From Lysobacter sp. (lineage in GTDB: Bacteria > Pseudomonadota > Gammaproteobacteria > Xanthomonadales > Xanthomonadaceae), in the NCBI GenBank assembly GCA_011526085.1, contig WYBC01000016.1:248001-312000 (forward strand): a DNA stretch of 64,000 nucleotides. The letters are read 5' to 3'. The notes under the pieces are model-generated. The model did no database searches and was not told the origin of the DNA. It saw only the letters and a program-made list of their open reading frames with translations. The stretch's first letter is position 1, and every line of letters begins with the position of its first letter. This document shows positions 56,901 to 64,000 of this stretch, one piece after another. The position numbers were made by a program, and so were the translations under genes.

Positions 56901-57621
56901 GTTGACGCCAGACACCTACATCAGTAGTGATCATCCATTCGCCGCTCGCCTGTGGCCAGAGAAAGATTGGCAATGCTGGAACTCCAATTTTATTCTCGAT
57001 ATTCAACAAACGGCGCACACGCCCGGTCTCCTGAACCATGCAAATGGTGCCCCCATAAGTTGCTGTCCGAACCCCACCAGCTGATGCAGAGGAGATCGCG
57101 ACGATATCCTTGCCGCAGTCGCGCTCAGCACCAGAAAAATCGATGCGCATGAATCTCTGTCTGTTCTGGTCCAGCACACTCAGATAATCAGACGAAATCA
57201 CCCACACTCGATCCTCGCCATCGATCGCCAGGGAGATCAGGTCGTTGTCGGGCAAGGAGGTATCGACGCCGGCCTCGTGACGCCAGAACCGGAAGCGTTC
57301 ACCGTCGTAGCGGGCCAGACCGTCGCTGGTCGCCAACCAGACGTAACCCTGCCGGTCGACGGCAAGGTCGTTGATGTACATCGGCAGGCCGTGCTCGGGG
57401 CCGAAACGGACGAAACGCGGCTCGACCGCCGGCAGCGTCGTTTCCGGCCGTGCGGCCTGCGCCGCGAATGCCGCCAGCAGCGCGCACAAGCCACACATGA
57501 CGGCGGCCACGCTCCGCATCGTCCTGCGCAGTCCCATGCTGTGTGCGCTTCCGTCGCCCATGCGTCTCCTGAACATCGTCCCTGCGTCGCCCCCGACTCG
57601 TGCCGCAATGCTTCGTTGCAT
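53965..57621 (-). CDS. Hybrid two-component sensor kinase with periplasmic beta-propeller (Reg_prop-Y_Y_Y-HisKA-HATPase-REC)
   Basis: Up to 1218 residues. A signal region (about 29-57) precedes a large periplasmic sensor of propeller repeats (DLAVDRQGYVWLATSDGLARYDG, LTEDGDGSLWIGTDRGLFLHG and others), a Y_Y_Y domain (RYRFRLQGYDPDWVMQ), one membrane helix near 805, HisKA with LGHEVRTPMTG (His about 854), an ATPase domain (NLLGNAVKFT, DTGPGLD, GGSGLGLAICEEL) and a receiver (LIDLDLPGMDG, Asp about 1140). No output domain is attached. Start uncertain: ATGs at 57621, 57576, 57561 and 57537. The part about 56050-57200 is visibly richer in A+T than its surroundings. Confidence 0.9.
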   Translation of the reverse strand: MQRSIAARVGGDAGTMFRRRMGDGSAHSMGLRRTMRSVAAVMCGLCALLAAFAAQAARPETTLPAVEPRFVRFGPEHGLPMYINDLAVDRQGYVWLATSDGLARYDGERFRFWRHEAGVDTSLPDNDLISLAIDGEDRVWVISSDYLSVLDQNRQRFMRIDFSGAERDCGKDIVAISSASAGGVRTATYGGTICMVQETGRVRRLLNIENKIGVPALPIFLWPQASGEWMITTDVGVWRQRGTQLTPIAPDLIGGAHVFALTEDGDGSLWIGTDRGLFLHGPDGAVQPAPWRLPPLASNALVRPDPHGGYWIGTAAGLFHAASRTAPARPIHGGRRNDGLSSGVFAMTLDLEGGLWIASYSQGISYLPADYRRFAAIEEIADDPVESVDPMAAVDDGVGGFWLLGSRELYSIPSVDSHLRGVVDADALGIEWLMTLERCPDNRLWLAGFDRAIRFDPHLRRKDHEIRFADDGLRTPQSLFCDESGHLWVSFYGGSVKIFSAGGVLLEDIDRELVVGDSTIKQVKLQLGPDGEPWLSDGRVLRRWDGARFVPVPISSGEGVDAFAITPANDLWLARAGAIERYAWQAGRLVFKARLGEGDLPAVRVSGILAAGDRHLWLSMTRGLIQYDIEAKRARSYGPHDGLPDIDYSIDAPQRGASGPALAISKHGLVLFDPERPLPQPRASPLAIEAIELRRGEDTVAFDRPDADGGVVRMLPGDRDLRVVARVMSFADPSAHRYRFRLQGYDPDWVMQGERGERVFSSLPPGDYRLEIQGANADGVWSPTQRISLVVEAPWWRRWWALLLYAFIASALVWWLAYLDRMRLKRRHEYQLIRQKRELAEAASEAKSRFLANLGHEVRTPMTGVLGMSELLLTTRLDDRQQGQVWAIRRAGEHLLRLVNDALDLARIEAGRFELDAVDFPLDALVDEVAELMRPLAERKGVRFIVVVAEDARGGWCGDPTRVRQILLNLLGNAVKFTAQGEVSLSIEPLLPRGLRCIVRDTGPGLDAEQQRRLFRRFEQAEGARTASRYGGSGLGLAICEELAVAMGGGIDVSSVPGEGACFVVRLPIERAVRPLSSPVVAGAREADPRDVLLVEDDAIVADVLIGLLQAQGHRASHAGHALAALTANATRHFDLALIDLDLPGMDGLALARQLRAQGFDRPMIAITARADAEAEPQAMDAGFDAFLRKPLTGELLADAIAGQSSPASTDGSSTTEG

Positions 57622-57685
57622 TCCGGTGCGGACGTATCCTGCGGCATCGCCCTAGAATCGGGCAAACCTCCCGCAAGGCCGCCCC

Positions 57686-58378
57686 ATGTCCTTCGCCCGC
57701 CACGCCATCCTCGTTCTGCTGGCCTGCCTGCCGTTGGCCGCCACGTCCGCGGACGAGCCCGAGCACTACCGGCTCGACCCGGTCCACACCCGGGTGATGT
57801 TCGCGATCGACCACGCCGGGTTCTCGAAGGCCATCGGCACCGTTTCCGGCAGCACCGGCACGCTCACGTTCGACCCCGACGACTGGCGCAGCGCGCAGTT
57901 GAAGGCGAGCGTGCCGATGGACCGGATCGACCTGGGCGACGCCGCCTGGAACAAGGCCACCCTCGCCGGCAATCTGCTGGACGCGGAGGACCATCCGACC
58001 GCGGAGTTCGTCTCGACCCGGGTCGAACCGCGCGCACCGGACCGCGCCACCGTCCACGGCACCCTGACCCTGCGCGGCGTATCGCGCGAGGTCGCTCTCG
58101 ACGTGACGCTCAATGCCGCCAAGCGCCACCCGCTGCCGCCGTTCCGGCGCACGGTCGGGTTCTCGGCGACGGCCACGCTCAGCCGCAAGGCCTTCGGCAT
58201 CGACGCATGGCCGACGGTCATCGGCGACCGCGTTGAATTGCGGATCGAGGCCGAAGCGGTGCGGAGCCGGTCCGACGGCGACGACAAGGACGCAACCGAT
58301 CCGCCCGACCCCGCCTCTTCCCCTGCGGACAGCACGCCCGAAACGGCCCCCGACACCACCACGGAACCCGCACCATGA
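57686..58378 (+). CDS. YceI-family periplasmic protein with Asp/Pro/Thr-rich tail
   Basis: 230 residues. Signal peptide (about 1-22, cleavage near TSA), then a YceI lipocalin-like barrel: YRLDPVHTRVMFAIDHAGFSKAIGTVSGSTGTLTFDPDD and the LTLRGVSREVALDVTLN motif. YceI proteins bind polyprenoids or quinone-like lipids. The last 35 residues are a low-complexity acidic, Pro/Thr-rich tail that is not part of the fold. Its stop overlaps the cytochrome b561 start (ATGA). Confidence 0.88.
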   Translation: MSFARHAILVLLACLPLAATSADEPEHYRLDPVHTRVMFAIDHAGFSKAIGTVSGSTGTLTFDPDDWRSAQLKASVPMDRIDLGDAAWNKATLAGNLLDAEDHPTAEFVSTRVEPRAPDRATVHGTLTLRGVSREVALDVTLNAAKRHPLPPFRRTVGFSATATLSRKAFGIDAWPTVIGDRVELRIEAEAVRSRSDGDDKDATDPPDPASSPADSTPETAPDTTTEPAP

Positions 58379-58986
58379 GCCTCAAGAACACTGCCGACCG
58401 CTGGGGCGGCATCAGTCAGCTGCTGCACTGGATGGTCGCCATCCTGATCCTGGTCATGGCCTATCTCGGGCTGACGATGGGCGATCTGCCCAACGGCCCG
58501 GACAAGATCAAGACTTATGCGCTGCACAAATCGATCGGCATCACCATCCTCGCCCTCGTCGCGCTGCGCCTGCTGTGGCGTCTGTATGCGGGCACGCCCA
58601 GGCCGGTGCCGGGTTCGCCGCGCTGGCAGGAACGCATCGCATCGCTGACCCACGCCGCGATCTACCTGCTGCTGTTCGCCATTCCGCTCAGCGGCTGGGT
58701 GCTGAATTCGGCCGCGGGCTTTCCGCTGCGGTGGTTTGGCCTGGTGAATCTGCCGCACATCGTCGGCGAAAGCCACGACCTGCACGAGCTGGCCGAGGAA
58801 GCGCACGAACTGATGTTCTGGATGCTGGCGCTGCTGGTCGTGGCCCATGCCGGCGCCGCGTTCTATCACCACATCTTCCAGCGCGACGCGACCCTTGCCC
58901 GCATGCTGCCGCGCGGCTGGCTGCGCACGGAGGACGCACCCGATCCGACGCCACCGGCCTCTTCTTCCGGCACCCCCGCAGAATGA
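58375..58986 (+). CDS. Cytochrome b561 family membrane protein
   Basis: 203 residues with four membrane helices. Haem-binding His residues are seen in GGISQLLHWM (helix 1), KTYALHKSIG, and HELMFWMLALLVVAHAGAAFYHHIFQRD (helix 4). It should exchange electrons with ubiquinol at the inner membrane. It lies between two yceI genes, a combination seen often and suggesting a shared lipid-quinone or redox role. Confidence 0.92.
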   Translation: MSLKNTADRWGGISQLLHWMVAILILVMAYLGLTMGDLPNGPDKIKTYALHKSIGITILALVALRLLWRLYAGTPRPVPGSPRWQERIASLTHAAIYLLLFAIPLSGWVLNSAAGFPLRWFGLVNLPHIVGESHDLHELAEEAHELMFWMLALLVVAHAGAAFYHHIFQRDATLARMLPRGWLRTEDAPDPTPPASSSGTPAE

Positions 58987-59006
58987 CTTTCCGAGGAACA
59001 CCACCG

Positions 59007-59567
59007 ATGCCGCACAAGACTCTGCATGCCCTGACCCTGGGGGCCGCACTCGCGCTGGCCGCCGCACCCGCGTTCGCCGCGAACTACGTTCAGGCCAAGG
59101 GCTCCACCCTCACGTTCACCGGCCAATACCAGGGCGAGGCCTTCAACGGCCGTTTCCCGGGCTTCGCCACCGTGTTCTCGTTCGACCCGGCGAAGCCCGC
59201 GGGCTCGCGACTGACGGTGGTCATCCCGCTGGCCAGCGCCACCGCCGGCAATCCCGACTACGACGGCGAACTGCGCGGGTCGGCATTCTTCGACAGCAAG
59301 AAATTCCCGCAGGCGCGCTACACCGCGACGACGTTCCGCAGCCTGGGCGGCAACAAATACGCCGCCGACGGCACCCTCAGCCTGCGCGGCGTGAGCAAAC
59401 CGGTGACCCTGACCTTCACCTGGACCGCAGGCGCGCAGCCGGTGCTGGCCGGCACCGCGGTCGTGAAACGGCTCGATTTCGGCGTGGGCGGCGGCGAGTG
59501 GGCCGACACCGGCGTGATCCCGAACGAGATCCGGATCGCAACGAAGGTCGTGTTCCAGCCGAAATAA
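59007..59567 (+). CDS. YceI-family periplasmic protein
   Basis: 186 residues. Signal peptide ends near APAFAA; the mature barrel shows STLTFTGQYQGEAFNGRFPGF, the DGTLSLRGVSKPVTLTFTW motif and GVGGGEWADTGVIPNEIRI. It lacks the extended tail of its paralogue upstream. Start 59007 has GAGGA nine bases upstream; an ATG at 58983 would lengthen the leader. Confidence 0.9.
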   Translation: MPHKTLHALTLGAALALAAAPAFAANYVQAKGSTLTFTGQYQGEAFNGRFPGFATVFSFDPAKPAGSRLTVVIPLASATAGNPDYDGELRGSAFFDSKKFPQARYTATTFRSLGGNKYAADGTLSLRGVSKPVTLTFTWTAGAQPVLAGTAVVKRLDFGVGGGEWADTGVIPNEIRIATKVVFQPK

Positions 59568-59578
59568 GCCGGCGGCGC

Positions 59579-60148
59579 TCACTTCGCCGCGGGCGTCTCC
59601 GGCGGCAGCGGACGCAGGGTATAGACCAGCGCGCCGAGCATGTCGCCGGCGCGCTGTTTCTTGTGGCAACCGAGGCATTCGTCCGCGGCGCGGATCGCCC
59701 CGGTGACGCGCAGGCCATCCTCTTCCTTGCGCACCACCAGCCGCTCGCCCGCGGACAGCGCGCGCAGCGCCGCCTGTTCTTCCGGACGCAGCGGCCGGCC
59801 TTTCGGGCCCGGCATCGGAGGCATGCCTGCCTCGACATGCTGGAACCCCTGGAACGCCGAGGAGAACACCTGGGGCGGATCGTGTTTCGCGATGCCGATC
59901 AGCGACACATCGACGACCCACAGCTCGGTTTCGCCGCGCGTCCGGTAGCGCTGAATCGCACGCATCATCGGCGTGATCCGGGTGCGGCCGAAACCGGCGC
60001 TGTCGACGAAGGCCAGCACGAAGTCGTCGTGCATCCGCAGCAGATCGCGCGGCGGCCCCTCGCGCGCCACCGCCAGCGACCAGCCCATGGTCGCCACGCC
60101 CGCCAGCAGCGCGGCCAGGCCGCAACGCATCGCCCATGAACGCATCAT
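59579..60148 (-). CDS. Periplasmic single-haem c-type protein
   Basis: 189 residues. Signal peptide in the first 30 residues, then a helical domain (RDLLRMHDDFVLAFVDSAGFGRTRITPM) and one haem attachment site CLGCH near residue 160. A His earlier in the chain could be the second ligand. This resembles small DUF3365/cytochrome-like proteins of redox or nitrogen-oxide metabolism, but the partner is not known. Its start overlaps the glutaredoxin-like stop (ATGA). Confidence 0.75.
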   Translation of the reverse strand: MMRSWAMRCGLAALLAGVATMGWSLAVAREGPPRDLLRMHDDFVLAFVDSAGFGRTRITPMMRAIQRYRTRGETELWVVDVSLIGIAKHDPPQVFSSAFQGFQHVEAGMPPMPGPKGRPLRPEEQAALRALSAGERLVVRKEEDGLRVTGAIRAADECLGCHKKQRAGDMLGALVYTLRPLPPETPAAK

Positions 60149-60414
60149 CGATCCGCTCCCTGCGTGGACTCCGCGGATCGTACCGCGAACCTCGCTGCGC
60201 TCCGTGCGTCGAACGGCCAATCGAGTTCCTGCCCATCGACGCCGCGCAGCACCGGCACGCGATGGCCGTAAGCCGCTTCCAGCGCCGCGTCGTCGTCGAT
60301 GAACACGCTCTCGAACGCAGGCAGCCGCACCTCGGCCAGCACCGCCAGCGCGAGATCGCACAGATGGCAATCGTCGCGTTGATACAGCACGAACGCGGGA
60401 GTTCGGGACACCAT
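60145..60414 (-). CDS. Glutaredoxin-like (DUF836) protein
   Basis: 89 residues: FVLYQRDDCHLCDLALAVL with a CxxC at about 16-19, then VPVLRGVDGQELDWPFD, the cis-Pro strand of thioredoxin folds. It should be a cytoplasmic dithiol-type protein. ATG 60414 is the shortest start that keeps the full fold. Divergent from sdaA and coupled to the haem protein gene. Confidence 0.82.
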   Translation of the reverse strand: MVSRTPAFVLYQRDDCHLCDLALAVLAEVRLPAFESVFIDDDAALEAAYGHRVPVLRGVDGQELDWPFDARSAARFAVRSAESTQGADR

Positions 60415-60517
60415 ACGCCACCGTCGCTGCGACAAGGACAATGGCGCATAGAATACGCACCTCCCGCGCCCGGAGCACCGTCGGCGCGCGCAGGCACAAC
60501 GACATCGGAATCCGCGC

Positions 60518-61900
<1,383 letters not shown>

Positions 61901-62225
61901 GCGGCAGGCTTCGCCAGTCGTCGCACCGGGCACGGTGACGGCGCGGCCATCGCCATCACGGGCAAGCCGTCGGGGGCGGGATCGGGAATGGCCTGGCGAT
62001 GAGGTCGGCATGGCCGCCGGGCGGCGGCGCCCCATCCGCGCCACGCCCGACGGCCCCTCGCCGCGGGCGATCCGGACATGCGCCCCGTCCGACGTCCGCC
62101 CCATCATCCGTGAAGAAATCGATTTCCGTCGCGCGATTTCGACCAATGGCCATGCCCCGACCGCTTGCAGGGCCACAGCCCGGGCGTACACTCGGCGGGT
62201 GACCGGGCTGGTAAGGGGCCACCCG
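61901..62225. other. Intergenic stretch between sdaA and the MASE1 protein
   Basis: 325 bases without a convincing gene; only the promoter at its 3' end is recognised. No clear hairpin-plus-T-run terminator for sdaA is visible. Confidence 0.6.
62165..62192 (+). promoter_or_regulatory. Sigma-70-type promoter of the MASE1-GGDEF-EAL gene
   Basis: TTGCAG (62165-62170) and TACACT (62187-62192) are separated by 16 bases, 33 bases before the ATG, and AAGGGG lies between as ribosome site. This is the best two-box promoter seen in the window. Confidence 0.6.
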
Positions 62226-64000
62226 ATGCGCCGTTTCCTGATCTTCTCCGCAGCCTACTTCGTCGGCGCGTGGTACGCGGCCGCGTTCGTCGGTGTGGGT
62301 GCGGACGTCACCCTGCTGTGGCCGCCCGCCGGCATCGCGTTCGCCGTGACGCTGCGCTACGGCCCCCGCTGGTCGCTGATCGCGGTGTTGCCTGTGCTGC
62401 TGATGCACTGGCTGCTGGCGCCGGTGCCGCCGGTGTTCCTGCCGTTCTCGCTGCTGAGCAACGTGCTGGGTGCGCTCGCCGGCCATTACGCCTGTACGCG
62501 CTGGAAGGACCTGGACAATCCGTTGAGCATGCGCAGCGGCTTCAGCATCCTGCTCGGGGGGATGGTGATGTCGCTGGTGTCGGGACTCATCGGCAGCAGC
62601 GGCCTGGTCGCGGCACAGATGCTGGATGCCCACGATTTCTGGCCGGCCTGGGCCAAGTGGGGACTGGGCGACCTGCTCGGGATCATGACCCTGGGGCCGG
62701 TGGTGCTGTTCTTCACCGACCCGGGGCCGAAACCGCGCACGCTGCGCCGACCGGTCGCGACATACGCGTCACGACGGGAGAAAACGATCTGGCTGGGCTG
62801 CCTGCCGGCGTCCTACCTGGCGATCTATCTCGTGGGCATCCAGAGCAGCCCCTATGCCTATGGCCTGGTCGCGCTGCCGCTGGGCGTGCTGCTGTGGAGT
62901 GCCATCCGCTTCGAGCCGATCTGGTCGATCCTGGGCAACACGGCCACGGTCTTCGTGCTGATCTCGCTGGCGGGCCTGGGTCTGGCCGGATTTCCGCCGC
63001 CCCACGACACCCTGGAAGCGGCGATCCTGCTCGGCTCGATGTGCGTGTTCGCGAACGTTCCGATCACGCTGATGGCGGCGATGGCGCAGCAGCGCGCGGC
63101 CAGCCAGCGCGCGTTGCGGCGGGCGACCACCGACGAGGCCACCGGACTGCCGAACCGTGCCGCGTTCGAGTCGGCGATGAAGCTCACCCTGATCGGCGCG
63201 GGCCGACAGCAGGGACTGGCGTATCTGGACCTGGATCATCTCAGCGTCATCAATGACACCACCGGCCATGCGGCCGGCGACGCCATGCTGCACGGCATCG
63301 GCTCGTTGCTGCGCGCTGAAATCGGCGCGGAGGGCGAGGTGTTCCGGATCGGCGGCGACGAATTCGCGCTGCTGCTGACCGGCGATGCCGCGGAGGTGCG
63401 CGCGCGGATCGATCAAATCCGCCAAGCGATCGAGCAATACCGCGTGGGCTGGCATGGCCGGGTGCTCAATGTCACCGCCAGCATCGGAATGGTGCCGTTC
63501 CGCGCGGGCGAAACCACACGCCGCGACCTGCTCTCGCTGGCCGACACCGCATGTTTCACCGCCAAGGAACTGGGCGGCAACCGGGTCTGCCATGTCGACG
63601 ATGGACATGGCGGCCCGCTGGACCGCACCGAGGCCATGCGCTGGGCGGTGCGCATCCGCGAAGCGCTCGACCTCGGCCTGTTCGAGCTGCACTGCCAGTC
63701 GATCTCGCCCTTCGCCGGCACCGGCACGAAGGAACCACGGCACATCGAGATCCTGCTGCGCATGCGCGACCCCACGAGCGGACAACTGCTGCCGCCCGGG
63801 CAGTTCATTCCCGCCGCCGAACGCTTCCAGCTGGGCGTGGCGCTGGACCGCCACGTGATCGAACTCGCATTGCGCTGGTTCGAATCGCGCCCCGAAGCCG
63901 CGGCGCGGATCGGCCTGTGCGCGATCAATCTCACCGCCGCGTCGATGGTCGACGAATCGTTCCGCGAATTCCTCATCGCCCGCGTCCGCCGCAGCACGCT
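62226..64000 (+). CDS. MASE1-GGDEF-EAL c-di-GMP protein (3' truncated by window)
   Basis: 591 residues visible, no stop before the window end. An eight-helix MASE1-type membrane sensor (FSAAYFVGAWYAAAFV, VTLLWPPAGIAFAVTLRYG) covers about 1-295. The GGDEF domain has YLDLDHLSVINDTTGHAAGD and an intact RIGGDEF. It lacks the RxxD I-site at the usual place (EIGAEGEVF). The EAL domain starts FELHCQSISPF with HIEILLRMRD at the catalytic Glu position and is cut at the window edge, so its completeness cannot be judged. Net making or breaking of c-di-GMP is open. Confidence 0.88.
   Translation, partial: MRRFLIFSAAYFVGAWYAAAFVGVGADVTLLWPPAGIAFAVTLRYGPRWSLIAVLPVLLMHWLLAPVPPVFLPFSLLSNVLGALAGHYACTRWKDLDNPLSMRSGFSILLGGMVMSLVSGLIGSSGLVAAQMLDAHDFWPAWAKWGLGDLLGIMTLGPVVLFFTDPGPKPRTLRRPVATYASRREKTIWLGCLPASYLAIYLVGIQSSPYAYGLVALPLGVLLWSAIRFEPIWSILGNTATVFVLISLAGLGLAGFPPPHDTLEAAILLGSMCVFANVPITLMAAMAQQRAASQRALRRATTDEATGLPNRAAFESAMKLTLIGAGRQQGLAYLDLDHLSVINDTTGHAAGDAMLHGIGSLLRAEIGAEGEVFRIGGDEFALLLTGDAAEVRARIDQIRQAIEQYRVGWHGRVLNVTASIGMVPFRAGETTRRDLLSLADTACFTAKELGGNRVCHVDDGHGGPLDRTEAMRWAVRIREALDLGLFELHCQSISPFAGTGTKEPRHIEILLRMRDPTSGQLLPPGQFIPAAERFQLGVALDRHVIELALRWFESRPEAAARIGLCAINLTAASMVDESFREFLIARVRRST

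Overview
The window is high-GC DNA (roughly two thirds G+C by eye) that is densely packed with genes, many joined by ATGA or GTGA overlaps. Several features point to Lysobacteraceae/Xanthomonadaceae, probably a Lysobacter- or Luteimonas-like gammaproteobacterium: an xps-type type II secretion cluster in the order E-F-G-H-I-J-K-L-M-N-D, a protein with a Xanthomonas VirD4-interacting domain (XVIPCD), neighbouring pilT-pilU, and the riboflavin/nusB/thiL block. No tRNA, rRNA, CRISPR array or insertion sequence was found. Both ends cut through c-di-GMP genes.

Layout. 1-1359: 3' part of a TPR-type GGDEF protein. 1378-8660: rsmI divergent from lpoA-like and yraN, then a SnoaL-like protein, a YdjM-like membrane protein, a GlcD-type FAD dehydrogenase, a four-cysteine uracil-DNA glycosylase and a secreted GH26 mannanase. 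8753-21350 (minus strand): nrdR, secreted protein, ribD, methyltransferase, ribE, ribBA, ribH, nusB and thiL. A plus-strand cassette at 9920-15043 splits nusB from thiL. 21442-26231: glyA, an RcnB-like protein, ettA and pyrF. 26317-30244: erythromycin-esterase-like protein, a zinc-ribbon membrane protein and two glycosyltransferases. 30284-42493: type II secretion genes. 42730-45801: XVIPCD protein, pilU and pilT. 45984-53898: housekeeping genes (yggS, proC, pdxH, aroK, aroB, hemE, dodecin). 53965-57621: very large hybrid sensor kinase. 57686-60414: YceI / cytochrome b561 / c-type haem / glutaredoxin redox genes. 60518-61900: sdaA. 62226 to the end: MASE1-GGDEF-EAL protein.

The most interesting part is the four-gene cassette at 9920-15043. 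It encodes an HlyD-type adaptor, an ABC exporter with an N-terminal C39 double-glycine peptidase, a 57-residue precursor with a textbook GG leader and a 23-residue core, and an MvdC/MvdD-like ATP-grasp ligase. Together these look like a complete graspetide (ester/amide-macrocyclised RiPP) make-cut-and-export system. The core has three Thr, three Asp and no Lys, so up to three ester rings are possible. A perfect-stem rho-independent terminator lies between precursor and ligase, which would let precursor transcript exceed ligase transcript.

Other points: an XVIPCD candidate type IV effector with no recognisable toxin domain; eight copies of a 14-bp repeat running over the start codon of the esterase gene; an OmpR-family-like triple direct repeat upstream of the RcnB-like gene; and a RibBA whose GTP cyclohydrolase II half has lost its zinc cysteines.
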